From: Lentisphaerota bacterium
Lineage (GTDB): Bacteria; Verrucomicrobiota; Lentisphaeria; Victivallales; Victivallaceae
Length of the DNA: 64,000 bases
Reading direction: 5' to 3'
Assembly (NCBI GenBank): GCA_024225035.1
Contig: JAAEMX010000219.1
Span: forward strand, 1 to 64,000
Shown here: piece after piece, positions 17,681-26,401 of the stretch
Layout: the number at the start of each line of letters is the position of its first letter
Position numbering within the stretch: the stretch's first letter is position 1
The notes under the pieces: model-generated
Database searches by the model: none
What the model saw: the letters and a program-made list of their open reading frames with translations, nothing else
What the model was told of the DNA's origin: nothing
Position numbers and translations under genes: made by a program

Positions 17681-19036
17681 CTACTTGCCAGAACGGTTGC
17701 GAATGCGACCGCGCTTGAGAAAACCATCGTAATTACGCATAGTCAGGTGAGATTCAAGCTGGCTAAGAGTGTCAAGTACAACACCCACCATAATCAGTAG
17801 ACTGGTTCCACCAAAGAAGGAGGCAACCATAAACGGAATTCGGAAGCTATTATAAAGTACCATCGGGAAAATAGCCAATCCCATAAGGAAGATTGAACCA
17901 GCGAAAGTTACTTTAGTCATTGTAGAATCAAGAAAATCAGCAGTAGGCTGTCCAGGACGCAGTCCAGGAATATAGGCACCCTGCTGTTTCAAATTATCAG
18001 ATATCTGAATTGGGTTAAACTGATTAGCAACCCAGAAATAAGCAAAAGCAAGAATAAATATGGCATAGATAACCATATAACCAACGGTACCGTAAGCGAA
18101 CATGGCCGCCAGTTGATACCATTTGAGAGCTCGGAAAACAGCTCCAGGAATCATCAGGATAGCTCCTGCAAAAATGATCGGCATTACACCGGAAAAATTC
18201 ACTTTCAATGGCATATAAGTACTGCTGCTCTGCGCAGAGTTGCCAATTGTCTTACGTACCATTTGAATCGGAACGCGACGATAGCCTTGGGTCAACAGAA
18301 TTGTCGCGGCTGTCACTGCCCCAAAAATAACAATAAGAATGAGCAGTTGCACCGGTTTGAAACTGGTTCCAGAGGCAGTACCGCCAGTCTGAATCATTTC
18401 TACCAGCTGCATCAAAGCAGCAGGCATACGTGCAACAATATTAATTGTAATAATGATAGACGCGCCATTGCCGATTCCACGCTCAGTAATCTGCTCCCCT
18501 AACCACATCATAATCATAGTACAGCTAGTCAGGACAAGCACTGTCATAAAGACAAACATTGAGGAAGAACCAACAATGAGCGGCGATGACGGACTCGGAA
18601 GTCCGATACGTTCAGGGTTAACCATCGTCGTAGCGGCGATAGTGCCCTGAACTAAACATACCAGAACGGTAAGATAACGAGTATATTGATTTATTTTCTG
18701 GCGGCCAGCGTCACCTTCGCGGGAAAGTTTTTCCAGAGAAGGCAAAACCGGTACCAACAACTGCATTATAATGGAAGCCGTGATATATGGCATGATCCCC
18801 AAAGTAGCAAGTGCAAACTTCTGCAAAGCACCACCACTGAAGAGGTCAAACATATTGAATACACCGCCACCTTGATTTTGACTGAACTGTACGAAATACT
18901 TCTGAAGTGCAGTCGGGTCAATACCCGGACATGGGATATTAGCGGCAAAGCGCACCAGTACGATAATACCTGCAGTGAAGAGCAGGCGATTTCGCAGCTC
19001 TTTGACTTTCAACGTATTCCAAAATGCAGCAAACAT
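17681..19036 (-). CDS. secY: protein translocase subunit SecY
   Basis: A 451-residue membrane protein forming the Sec channel with SecE and SecG. Ten hydrophobic segments are visible, with family phrases RFAANIPCPGID near the start, LGIMPYITASIIMQLL (TM2) and the cytosolic loop QGYRRVPIQMV. Located directly after rplO, as in most bacteria. Unlike the usual order it is followed by cmk and not by adk/map/infA. Confidence 0.97.
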   Translation of the reverse strand: MFAAFWNTLKVKELRNRLLFTAGIIVLVRFAANIPCPGIDPTALQKYFVQFSQNQGGGVFNMFDLFSGGALQKFALATLGIMPYITASIIMQLLVPVLPSLEKLSREGDAGRQKINQYTRYLTVLVCLVQGTIAATTMVNPERIGLPSPSSPLIVGSSSMFVFMTVLVLTSCTMIMMWLGEQITERGIGNGASIIITINIVARMPAALMQLVEMIQTGGTASGTSFKPVQLLILIVIFGAVTAATILLTQGYRRVPIQMVRKTIGNSAQSSSTYMPLKVNFSGVMPIIFAGAILMIPGAVFRALKWYQLAAMFAYGTVGYMVIYAIFILAFAYFWVANQFNPIQISDNLKQQGAYIPGLRPGQPTADFLDSTMTKVTFAGSIFLMGLAIFPMVLYNSFRIPFMVASFFGGTSLLIMVGVVLDTLSQLESHLTMRNYDGFLKRGRIRNRSGK

Positions 19037-19058
19037 GTATAACTCGTTATTTTAATTA

Positions 19059-19502
19059 TTATATTACTTCACACTTTCCGCCAGCAGCTTCAATAGCAGC
19101 CTTAGCGGACTCGGAGAATTTACAGGCTTTAACTGTAATAGCTTTGGTGATTTCGCCATTAGCGAGAACCTTCAAAGCATAATCGTTTTTACCGATAATT
19201 CCCTTTGAGTGCAGAACTTCACTGTCAACTACGTCGCCAGCCTCAAAGTTCTTTTCCAGAGCAGAGAGGTTTACGACGTTAAACATTTTACGGTTGAAGC
19301 TCTTGAAACCGCGTTTCGGCAGGCGACGGAACAGAGGAATCTGACCACCTTCGAAAAACGGGCGTATAGTAGCACCTGAACGTGACTTCTGGCCTTTATG
19401 ACCGCGACCGCAAGTGTGTCCAAGACCGGAGCTGTCGCCACGACCGACACGTCTTCTGCGATGCTTTGAGCCTTCAGCTACTTTTAAATCATGCAGTTTC
19501 AT
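19059..19502 (-). CDS. rplO: 50S ribosomal protein L15
   Basis: A 147-residue L15 with the N-terminal basic, glycine-rich stretch [20 protein letters not shown] and the motif [15 protein letters not shown]. It binds 23S rRNA late in large-subunit assembly. It follows rpsE directly with no rpmD (L30) gene in between. Confidence 0.97.
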   Translation of the reverse strand: MKLHDLKVAEGSKHRRRRVGRGDSSGLGHTCGRGHKGQKSRSGATIRPFFEGGQIPLFRRLPKRGFKSFNRKMFNVVNLSALEKNFEAGDVVDSEVLHSKGIIGKNDYALKVLANGEITKAITVKACKFSESAKAAIEAAGGKCEVI

Positions 19503-19520
19503 AATGCTTATCTCCCAAAA

Positions 19521-20021
19521 TTACAGAGATTCAATACCACGTTTGGCAAGCACTTCTTTCTTAGATGAAAGAGTACCGATAGCCTTCATGGTAGCCTTAG
19601 CAACGTTAACCGGGTTATTGGCGCCCAGGCTCTTGGCCAGAACGTCTTTAATACCGGCAAGTTCCAGGATAGCGCGAACCGCACCACCAGCGATCAGACC
19701 AGTACCGGCAGAAGCAGGTTTCAGCAGAACTGACGCGCCACTGAATTTAGTCTGGATAACGTGTGGGATAGTGCTACCCTCAACCGGAACGTTGATCAGG
19801 TTTTTACGAGCGATCTCACTGCCTTTGCGGATAGCATCAGCAACTTCGTTAGCCTTGCCATAACCGTAACCGACTTTGCCGCCACGATTACCGACAACGA
19901 CCAGTGCGCCGAAACTAAAGTTACGGCCACCTTTTACTACTTTAGCGCAACGATTGATGCTGATTACACTCTCATCAAATTCGCTGACAGCTTCTTCACT
20001 GTTGAAATTTTTTCTCGCCAT
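19521..20021 (-). CDS. rpsE: 30S ribosomal protein S5
   Basis: A 166-residue S5 with the N-terminal domain motif [20 protein letters not shown] and the C-terminal [19 protein letters not shown]. It contributes to translational accuracy at the mRNA entry. Normal length and normal position between L18 and L15. Confidence 0.97.
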   Translation of the reverse strand: MARKNFNSEEAVSEFDESVISINRCAKVVKGGRNFSFGALVVVGNRGGKVGYGYGKANEVADAIRKGSEIARKNLINVPVEGSTIPHVIQTKFSGASVLLKPASAGTGLIAGGAVRAILELAGIKDVLAKSLGANNPVNVAKATMKAIGTLSSKKEVLAKRGIESL

Positions 20022-20032
20022 GTTTTCAGCTC

Positions 20033-20398
20033 CTAAAACTTCAGTCCGTTTTCTCTGGCGGTTTCAGCGATAGCTTTGACACGACCATGGAATTTGAATC
20101 CAGAACGGTCAAAAACGACCTTGGATACTTTCACGGTGGCTGCTTTTTCAGCGGCCATTTTGCCAAGTAACACTGCTCCTTCCATATTGGGACGGGCATT
20201 CTGTTCCTTAAACTGCTTATCAAGTGAAGAAGTAGCAGCTAAAGTTACACCGTTTTCATCGTCGATAAACTGACAATAAATATTATTGGCAGTTATACTG
20301 ACACAAAAACGCGGACAACCTGCAGTGCCGACAATTTTGCGGCGAATGCGCATGTGTCTGCGCCTGCGTTTTTGTTCTCTAGTTTTATAATCAGACAT
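20033..20398 (-). CDS. rplR: 50S ribosomal protein L18
   Basis: A 121-residue L18, a 5S rRNA-binding protein, with the basic N terminus and C-terminal motif [19 protein letters not shown]. It is spaced 11 bases from rpsE. Confidence 0.96.
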   Translation of the reverse strand: MSDYKTREQKRRRRHMRIRRKIVGTAGCPRFCVSITANNIYCQFIDDENGVTLAATSSLDKQFKEQNARPNMEGAVLLGKMAAEKAATVKVSKVVFDRSGFKFHGRVKAIAETARENGLKF

Positions 20399-20412
20399 AC
20401 TAAAACACTCCG

Positions 20413-20946
20413 TTATCCGACTGATTTACCTTCTTTCATCGTGATGCGCTCGTCAGCATAACGTATGCCTTTGCCCTTATAAGGCTCTGGCTTACGATAA
20501 CGGCGAATAGTAGCGGCGGCTTCGCCAACCATCTGTTTATCCGCGCCTTCGACGAGAATCTTGGTATTATCAGTAACGGTGATGCTGAGACCTTCCGGAA
20601 TAGCATACTCCACCGGATGAGAATATCCAAGACTGAGCACAAGTGATTTACCTTTAACCTGAGCGCGATAGCCAACACCAATAATTTGCAGCTCTTTTTT
20701 GAAGCCTTCGGTTACACCGATAACCATGTTATTGATCAGACTGCGGGCGAGGCCCTGCATAGCACCAGACTCGCGAGAGTCATCAATGCGACTGACTACA
20801 ACATTGTTGTCTTCAACAGCTACTGCCACTTTTGGCGGGATCGCGATGGACAGCTTAACTTTGCCTTCAACCGATACAGTACCATCAGCCACAGCGACTT
20901 TAACGCTGCTCGGGATGGCAACCGGTTTTTTTCCTATACGAGACAT
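20413..20946 (-). CDS. rplF: 50S ribosomal protein L6
   Basis: A 177-residue L6 starting MSRIGKKPVAIPSSVKV and ending with the conserved RKPEPYKGKGIRYADE. It binds 23S rRNA near the factor-binding site. Standard length and position. Confidence 0.97.
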   Translation of the reverse strand: MSRIGKKPVAIPSSVKVAVADGTVSVEGKVKLSIAIPPKVAVAVEDNNVVVSRIDDSRESGAMQGLARSLINNMVIGVTEGFKKELQIIGVGYRAQVKGKSLVLSLGYSHPVEYAIPEGLSITVTDNTKILVEGADKQMVGEAAATIRRYRKPEPYKGKGIRYADERITMKEGKSVG

Positions 20947-20969
20947 ATTAACTAATCCTCACGTTCAAA

Positions 20970-21365
20970 TTACCATACATAACAAAGGATTTCGCCACCG
21001 ACTTTTTCAGCTGCGGCTGTACGTCCACTTATCACACCTTGAGGAGTAGATAAAATGACGATTCCAAGGCCATTACGGACCTTAGGAATTTCGCTGCTTC
21101 CGCAGTAGCTGCGGCGTGACGGTTTGCTGACACGTTCGATACCTGAAATAACAGGTTTCTTATCGTAGTACTTGAGGTCAATACTCAGGGTCTTTTTAGG
21201 ACCATCCTCAGCAACAGAAAAGTCACGGATGTAACCTTCTTTCTTAAGTACTTCAGCGATTGCGATTTTCATCTTTGACCCAGGCATTGCAACAACCTTC
21301 AAAGGGGCAGTGCCAGCGTTACGGATGCGGGTCAGCATATCAGAAATTGGATCTTGCAAACTCAT
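20970..21365 (-). CDS. rpsH: 30S ribosomal protein S8
   Basis: A 131-residue S8, starting [14 protein letters not shown] and ending with [10 protein letters not shown]8 binds helix 21 of 16S rRNA and, in several bacteria, represses the spc operon; a regulatory site was not identified here. Confidence 0.97.
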   Translation of the reverse strand: MSLQDPISDMLTRIRNAGTAPLKVVAMPGSKMKIAIAEVLKKEGYIRDFSVAEDGPKKTLSIDLKYYDKKPVISGIERVSKPSRRSYCGSSEIPKVRNGLGIVILSTPQGVISGRTAAAEKVGGEILCYVW

Positions 21366-21377
21366 TGCGTTACCTCC

Positions 21378-21563
21378 TTACCAACTGGCCTTGATTACGC
21401 CGGGGATTTTACCGGTTGAAGCCAGTTCTCTGAAACAGATACGGCAGAGTTGGAACTTACGGATGTAAGCTCTGGGTCTACCACAGGCTTTGCAACGGTT
21501 GTAATTGCGAACTTTGAACTTGTTTCCACGTTCACTTTTCACTATAAGACTTCTTCTTGCCAT
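21378..21563 (-). CDS. rpsN: 30S ribosomal protein S14, zinc-binding short form
   Basis: A 61-residue type Z S14. Two CxxC pairs (CKAC at about residue 24 and CRIC at about 40) bind zinc, followed by [18 protein letters not shown], the typical end of this form. The short zinc form is the ancestral version found in many non-proteobacterial lineages. Confidence 0.96.
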   Translation of the reverse strand: MARRSLIVKSERGNKFKVRNYNRCKACGRPRAYIRKFQLCRICFRELASTGKIPGVIKASW

Positions 21564-21581
21564 TTCAAAGAGCTCCTTATG

Positions 21582-22118
21582 TTATTCCGCGAACGGGATT
21601 TCCATCATTTTAAGAAGTTGATACGCTTCTTCGTTAGTACCAGCTGTGGTCACGAAAGTGATATTCAGCCCCAACGGGTACTTAAGCTTATCAGGATCTA
21701 CTTCAGTAAATACTGTAATATCCTGAAGTCCGACGTTATAGTTGCCGGAACCATCGAAGCCCTTCTTAGGGATTCCGCGAAAGTCTCTGACTCGCGGCAG
21801 CGCATTGTGAATAAAACGGTCCATGAATTCGAACATTCTTGAACCGCGCAAAGTGACCATAACCCCGCTATTCATACCGACGCGAAGTTTGAAATTGGCC
21901 ACATTCTTACGAGCTTTTGTGACAACCGGCATTTGACCGGTAATCAAAGAGATCTGCTTCTGTGCCTCTCCAAAAGCGTCACGTTCAACAGCGGAATTCA
22001 TACCGGTGCTGATGACAATCTTTTGAATTTTTGGAATCTGCATTACATTCTTGTAACCCAGTTTCGCCTGCAGAGAAGGACGAACCTCTTCTTTATATTT
22101 TTTCTGCATATCAGGCAT
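21582..22118 (-). CDS. rplE: 50S ribosomal protein L5
   Basis: A 178-residue L5 that binds 5S rRNA. It has the motif GQMPVVTKARKNVANFKLR and the C-terminal GLNITFVTTAGTNEEAYQLL. Normal length and position. Confidence 0.97.
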   Translation of the reverse strand: MPDMQKKYKEEVRPSLQAKLGYKNVMQIPKIQKIVISTGMNSAVERDAFGEAQKQISLITGQMPVVTKARKNVANFKLRVGMNSGVMVTLRGSRMFEFMDRFIHNALPRVRDFRGIPKKGFDGSGNYNVGLQDITVFTEVDPDKLKYPLGLNITFVTTAGTNEEAYQLLKMMEIPFAE

Positions 22119-22147
22119 ATTAAAACACTCCGTCTTGTATCAGGGTC

Positions 22148-22411
22148 CTATTCGCTTTTTTCAGCAACTGGATTCACATTAGAAACGTGAACGGACACTG
22201 AACGTTCAACCAAGCCACCATTGGGGGCTTTGGACGACTTCTTGACAGTTTTTTTGCCGAATTCTTCACGCATTTGAGCGTTAACATTGGCAAATTCCAA
22301 AACGACGCGATCATTCTTTGTCAGTACAGCAATAATGGTGGCTTCTTTGCCTTTCCATTTGCCTGCGTTAACAACAACTTTGTCGCCTTTTTTCACGTGA
22401 TACCTACTCAT
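22148..22411 (-). CDS. rplX: 50S ribosomal protein L24
   Basis: An 87-residue L24 with the N-terminal KOW motif KKGDKVVVNAGKWKGKEATI. It is an early assembly initiator of the large subunit. The first base of its ATG is the last base of the rplN stop (TAATG overlap), giving tight translational coupling. Slightly shorter than the roughly 100-residue average. Confidence 0.95.
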   Translation of the reverse strand: MSRYHVKKGDKVVVNAGKWKGKEATIIAVLTKNDRVVLEFANVNAQMREEFGKKTVKKSSKAPNGGLVERSVSVHVSNVNPVAEKSE

Positions 22412-22776
22412 TACAGTACCTCCGGTGCAAGGGAAATGATTTTCATAAAGTCTTTTTCCCGAAGCTCACGAGCGACCGGTCCAAAAATACGAGTACCGAC
22501 AGGGTTCTTGTTAGCGTCAATAATGACAGCTGAGTTTTTGTCAAACTTCAGGTAAGAACCATCGGGACGACGAATTTCCTTAGCAGTTCTGACAACGACC
22601 GCCTTTACGACCTGGCCTTTCTTCACCCCACCGTCCGGAATAGCTTCCTGAACAGCAGCAGTGATGATATCGCCCACGCCTGCGTAGCGTTTTCTCTGCC
22701 CGAGGACGGTAATCGCGACGATAGACTTGGCGCCTGAATTATCGGCGACTTCCAATTTAGTCTGCATTTGTACCAT
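22411..22776 (-). CDS. rplN: 50S ribosomal protein L14
   Basis: A 121-residue L14, recognised by [19 protein letters not shown] and the end [16 protein letters not shown] second in-frame ATG three codons downstream (22767) is equally plausible as the start. L14 contacts 16S rRNA at bridge B8. Confidence 0.97.
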   Translation of the reverse strand: MVQMQTKLEVADNSGAKSIVAITVLGQRKRYAGVGDIITAAVQEAIPDGGVKKGQVVKAVVVRTAKEIRRPDGSYLKFDKNSAVIIDANKNPVGTRIFGPVARELREKDFMKIISLAPEVL

Positions 22777-22795
22777 TGTTTATGTCCTCCGGCTA

Positions 22796-23077
22796 TTATT
22801 CCGCGTGACTGATGACTTCAAGCAGGCGCCATCTTTTGTTTTTAGAAAGCGGACGTGTTTCGCTGATCTTTACAGTATCACCGAGTTTCGCCACATTCTC
22901 TTCGTCATGAGCGGTATATTTTTTCTTAACTTTAATAACTTTTTTATAGAGCTGATGCGGAGTACGACGTATTACTTCCACAACGATGGTCTTGTTCTGA
23001 ACATCGCTGGTAACAACACCGACGCGCTCTTTGCGATTACCGCGCTCTTTAGTTTCAACTTTATTCATAGTATCCAC
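22796..23077 (-). CDS. rpsQ: 30S ribosomal protein S17
   Basis: A 93-residue S17 with GVVTSDVQNKTIVVEVIRR and the conserved YTAHDEENVAKLGDTVKI. It binds the 5' domain of 16S rRNA. It follows rpmC with a 3-base gap. Confidence 0.96.
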   Translation of the reverse strand: MDTMNKVETKERGNRKERVGVVTSDVQNKTIVVEVIRRTPHQLYKKVIKVKKKYTAHDEENVAKLGDTVKISETRPLSKNKRWRLLEVISHAE

Positions 23078-23080
23078 CTA

Positions 23081-23281
23081 TTATGCGCTGGCCTGAGCCA
23101 AACGACACTTTTGTTCGGTTTTGATTCTCGCGATGTCCTTGCGAACTTCCCGCACACGTGCGGTTTTTTCCAACTGACCTGTTCTAGACTGTATTTTAAG
23201 GTTGAGCTGCTCTTTATGGAGCTCCTCAATCTGAGCACCCAGTTCAGCATCAGTCATTTCTTTGATTTTTTTCATCTTCAT
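23081..23281 (-). CDS. rpmC: 50S ribosomal protein L29
   Basis: A 66-residue L29 with the helix-hairpin ELGAQIEELHKEQLNLKIQS and a C-terminal KTEQKCRLAQ. ATG 23281 is chosen over an in-frame GTG nine bases upstream because AGGTG lies at a suitable distance. L29 sits at the peptide exit near the SRP and trigger-factor docking site. Confidence 0.94.
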   Translation of the reverse strand: MKMKKIKEMTDAELGAQIEELHKEQLNLKIQSRTGQLEKTARVREVRKDIARIKTEQKCRLAQASA

Positions 23282-23306
23282 GATTAACACCTGAATTCAG
23301 AGTTAA

Positions 23307-23717
23307 TTAACGACGTGCCAGGAATTTACAACGAACAGGCAGTTTATTAGCTGCGAGAGACATAGCCTCGCGAGCAACTGATTCACTGCAACCGCTAACT
23401 TCAAACAGCACGCGACCGGGCTTAACCGGTGCTTCCCAACCTTCAACGTTACCCTTACCTTTACCCATTCTAACTTCCAAAGGTTTTTTGGTGAATGGCT
23501 TGTATGGGAACAAACGAATCCAAACTTTTCCGCGACGCTTTAAGTGACGATTAATCGCGACACGGGCAGCTTCTATCTGATTATTTGTGATAAAGCCTCT
23601 AGTTACAGCCTGGAGGCCGAAATCGCCAAAGTCAACTTTGTTGTTCCTTGTAGCGAGACCGGCGTTACTTCCGCGCTGAACCTTTCTGCGCTTTACCCTT
23701 TTTGGCATTAGTGGCAT
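23307..23717 (-). CDS. rplP: 50S ribosomal protein L16
   Basis: A 136-residue L16 with [13 protein letters not shown] and [20 protein letters not shown]. The ATG at 23717 is preceded by GGAGG nine bases upstream, and both lie inside the 3' end of rpsC, so the genes overlap by 53 bases. A second ATG at 23708 would shorten the overlap but has a worse site. Confidence 0.95.
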   Translation of the reverse strand: MPLMPKRVKRRKVQRGSNAGLATRNNKVDFGDFGLQAVTRGFITNNQIEAARVAINRHLKRRGKVWIRLFPYKPFTKKPLEVRMGKGKGNVEGWEAPVKPGRVLFEVSGCSESVAREAMSLAANKLPVRCKFLARR

Positions 23718-24357
23718 ATTTCTGATCCTCCGTAGGCTCTTTATGGCAAATCCACACTTTTATACCAATTTTACCGGCGGTAGTGTTACCTTCAGCAAAA
23801 CCGTAATCGATGTTAGCGCGCAGCGTATGCAGCGGCACGCGTCCGTCCTTGTACTGCTCTGAGCGGGCAAGTTCGGCACCGCCGAGGCGACCGGCACAAT
23901 TAATTTTGATACCGTCGACACCCATGTCCATTGCAGTCTGGATAGCGCGTTTCATAGCTCTTCTGAAACCAATACGGCGTTCAAGCTGAACGGCGATGTT
24001 TTCAGCAACAAGCTGAGCGTTAACTTCAGCGCGTTTTATTTCAGCAATATCAATAAAGATTTCTTTATTATCTGTAAATTTACTGATTTCCTGACGCAGG
24101 GCATCAAGTTCGGCACCTTTTTTGCCGATGATGAGGCCCGGACGAGCAGTAAAAATAGTAATACGAATACGACTGGCAAACCGCTCGATTTGAATCCGCG
24201 AAATAGCAGCGTTAGTGAACTTGTCTTTAATGTGCTTACGGATTTTGAGGTCTTCATGGAGCCATTCGCCAAAAATCTGCTTGCCGGCAAACCAGCGAGA
24301 TTCCCAGTTCTTAGTAATGGTTGTTCTTAATCCTATCGGATTTACTTTCTGTCCCAC
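23665..24357 (-). CDS. rpsC: 30S ribosomal protein S3
   Basis: A 230-residue S3 with [20 protein letters not shown], the KH-domain motif [15 protein letters not shown] and the C-terminal [20 protein letters not shown]3 shapes the mRNA entry channel. The last 18 or so residues (rich in Lys, Ala and Gly) extend into the start of rplP in another frame. Confidence 0.96.
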   Translation of the reverse strand: MGQKVNPIGLRTTITKNWESRWFAGKQIFGEWLHEDLKIRKHIKDKFTNAAISRIQIERFASRIRITIFTARPGLIIGKKGAELDALRQEISKFTDNKEIFIDIAEIKRAEVNAQLVAENIAVQLERRIGFRRAMKRAIQTAMDMGVDGIKINCAGRLGGAELARSEQYKDGRVPLHTLRANIDYGFAEGNTTAGKIGIKVWICHKEPTEDQKYATNAKKGKAQKGSARK

Positions 24358-24372
24358 GATATAATCCTCTTA

Positions 24373-24705
24373 TTAAATATCTGTCAAAGTAACCCGGAAA
24401 TGACTGGTCCGCTTACGGATTCTACCGGCAGCACCGCGTGCTTTCGGTTGAAAACGTTTCATAGTAGGGCCAGGTCCAACAAGAGCTTCCTTAACAGTAA
24501 GCCCTTTGCGATCCAGATCGAAGTTATTCTCAGCATTGGCTACAGCAGAGCGTAAGGTTTTTCCCAACAGCGTAGCGGCTTTGCGCGGGCTGAGATCAAC
24601 TATTGCCAAAGCCTCCGTCACAGATTTTCCCTGAATCAAACGCGAAAGGTGACGCGCCTTTTCGGGAGATATCCGAACGTTTCTTGTAATAGCTCTTACT
24701 TCCAT
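24373..24705 (-). CDS. rplV: 50S ribosomal protein L22
   Basis: A 110-residue L22 with the start TRNVRISPEKARHLSRLI and the exit-tunnel loop end RFQPKARGAAGRIRKRTSHF. It is the first ribosomal gene of this cluster. The expected upstream neighbours (rpsS, rplB and so on) are absent; its ATG instead overlaps the stop of an unknown membrane/coiled-coil gene by 10 bases. Confidence 0.96.
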   Translation of the reverse strand: MEVRAITRNVRISPEKARHLSRLIQGKSVTEALAIVDLSPRKAATLLGKTLRSAVANAENNFDLDRKGLTVKEALVGPGPTMKRFQPKARGAAGRIRKRTSHFRVTLTDI

Positions 24706-25613
24706 AACTTACCAAATTGTTTATTAATTGTTTTCACATCAGTAGCGGCCTGATTTCCAGGCGCCACATTCTCAATATTGCCTTCAACAACTACGGCGGC
24801 AGAGACAAACGGTCTTACCGCAATGATTTTTGCCACCGTGCGTTCCTTCCCGATATAGTAGTTCAAACCCAAAAATGCACCATGGGCTGAACCGACAGGC
24901 AATACAACTACTTGCAGATTTTTGTTGACAGCCAGTATTCTGCATCGTTCTACAGGCTTAAGTCGACTATCCAAATCTGCAATGTTAATCAACTTTCGTG
25001 CGTCCTCCCTCAAAGCGTCAATTTTTAATATCAGCTCTGTTTTCTGGAGTTTCCCCATCGGGATCCCCCTTATTGCGGCGGCTACACTGTCACAAAATTC
25101 AATGGTTTTAAGCGCAAGCTCTTTTCCACTGTCAGAAATTTCAACGAACGATTTACACAGCTGACCTTCCCGGGTGCTTGCGGCTTGCATCTTAGTGCTT
25201 GCTATAGTAGCCGCAATACTCAACTGCAGTCGTTGATACTTCTCATTCTGCGTTTGAAAATTTTCTAATATGTTTATCAACTCTTTGCGAAGAAGTCCAT
25301 TATCTTTTCGCAACTCATTACTGAGCCGCTCAAACTTCAACGCATCCCGTCTGGTACTGTTCAGCAGTTGTTGCGCTTGCAGTGTCTCATCTGTGCCGGT
25401 AGCATCTTCCAGCTTGACGCTGACACTTGCCTTTGCATTCACAGGCTGTGTACCGCGGTTTTCTCTGCCCATTTCTCCGCCATAAAGGCAGAATACGGGC
25501 AAAGCACATAAGATAAACACACAAAGCCATTCTGTCCAACGTATTTTGCAGAAAAGTCGCAAAATTTTTGCGCAGTAAAGCCTACTTACTGTATTTGTGC
25601 CAATCTTATGCAT
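24696..25613 (-). CDS. unknown membrane-anchored coiled-coil protein, coupled to rplV
   Basis: A 305-residue protein I cannot assign. A single hydrophobic segment (about residues 30-46) follows a basic N terminus, giving a signal anchor or signal peptide. Residues about 80-140 are charged and heptad-like (coiled coil), and a second helical block runs to about 220. The last 70 residues are a small beta domain (CRILAVNKNLQVVVLPVGSA ... LGLNYYIGK). That kind of C-terminal domain is common in PVC cell-envelope proteins of unknown role. Its stop overlaps the rplV start by 10 bases, so it would be expressed with ribosomal proteins, which is an odd partner. Confidence 0.7.
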   Translation of the reverse strand: MHKIGTNTVSRLYCAKILRLFCKIRWTEWLCVFILCALPVFCLYGGEMGRENRGTQPVNAKASVSVKLEDATGTDETLQAQQLLNSTRRDALKFERLSNELRKDNGLLRKELINILENFQTQNEKYQRLQLSIAATIASTKMQAASTREGQLCKSFVEISDSGKELALKTIEFCDSVAAAIRGIPMGKLQKTELILKIDALREDARKLINIADLDSRLKPVERCRILAVNKNLQVVVLPVGSAHGAFLGLNYYIGKERTVAKIIAVRPFVSAAVVVEGNIENVAPGNQAATDVKTINKQFGKLWK

Positions 25614-25701
25614 AATCTATCTGTATTTTTGTGCGAAATTTATTAAAAAAATATTAATTTTTCGCAATGTGAACGGATAATATAGCAGAAAAGGCAAAAA
25701 A

Positions 25702-25798
25702 AAACAGGGATTTATTATTATTTTTTTGAGATTACTGACAATAGTGCCTTTACACAGAGCAAAAATCCGTTTATAAATCTCAAAAAATATCCCTGTTT
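25702..25798 (-). terminator. long bulged inverted repeat between phosphatidyltransferase and rplV operon
   Basis: The segments 25702-25711 and 25722-25733 pair with 25776-25798 (AAACAGGGAT and TTTTTTGAGATT and their complements), giving a 22-bp stem with a roughly 10-base bulge and a 42-base loop. It lies just downstream of the minus-strand phosphatidyltransferase gene and upstream of the ribosomal operon. It may terminate the former, or be the footprint of a small mobile palindromic element. Confidence 0.5.
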
Positions 25799-25806
25799 CA
25801 AATTTC

Positions 25807-26400
25807 TTAGCTGTTAACACGCAAGTTCTTTTTAAACTCCCAAGTGCGATATATCGCTGTCCACAAAACAAGCACTGTAAAAAGCAGTCCGACATAAATG
25901 TTAATTTGGGGCAATATCATCATGGTGATAAAAACTATAAAAACTTCACCTCGCTCCATTAGTCCGTCACTGTAATAAAAACTTTTCTGTCCGCTTTTAT
26001 CTGTAAAAATTCCAACAAGCAGGAAGCTTGACACACACATGATTATCGACATCAGCATTAGTAAAGAAACCAGCCCCAGCTCCGACTGCCTGATAAAAAA
26101 ACCTATTATAATGAATGACTCGACCATTCGATCTGACAGGATATCAAGCATTGTACCGGCAGGTGAAGAGGCGTTCTGGAACCTGGCCAGTGCACCGTCC
26201 AATATGTCTAAGTAGCCGGAAAAAAGCAATAACGCAACAGCCGCAATGCGATAATCAAATGAGATCAAAGCAGCAGCACCAATCCCCGTTAACAATGAAA
26301 GCAGAGTCATTGTATCAGGAGTCACCCTATAGCGTAGAACTCCGACCGCCGGCTCAACGAGAAATTTATCAAAGCAAGGCCTTATTCGTGATTCAATCAT
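25807..26400 (-). CDS. CDP-alcohol phosphatidyltransferase family protein
   Basis: A 197-residue membrane enzyme with about five to six hydrophobic segments. The full family motif is present: DGALAR, eight residues, G, three residues, D, three residues, D (from DILDGALARFQNAS to TMLDILSD, about residues 63-90). It transfers an alcohol phosphate or head group between CDP-linked and free alcohols in phospholipid synthesis. The exact substrate (glycerol phosphate, inositol or other) is not determinable. It starts one base after the stop of the upstream oxidoreductase gene. Confidence 0.87.
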   Translation of the reverse strand: MIESRIRPCFDKFLVEPAVGVLRYRVTPDTMTLLSLLTGIGAAALISFDYRIAAVALLLFSGYLDILDGALARFQNASSPAGTMLDILSDRMVESFIIIGFFIRQSELGLVSLLMLMSIIMCVSSFLLVGIFTDKSGQKSFYYSDGLMERGEVFIVFITMMILPQINIYVGLLFTVLVLWTAIYRTWEFKKNLRVNS

Positions 26401-26401
26401 T

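Noticed and set aside
25617..25895. Minus-strand 92-codon frame overlapping the phosphatidyltransferase 3' end
   Set aside because: Overlaps a clear gene and a large hairpin; composition is that of a chance frame.
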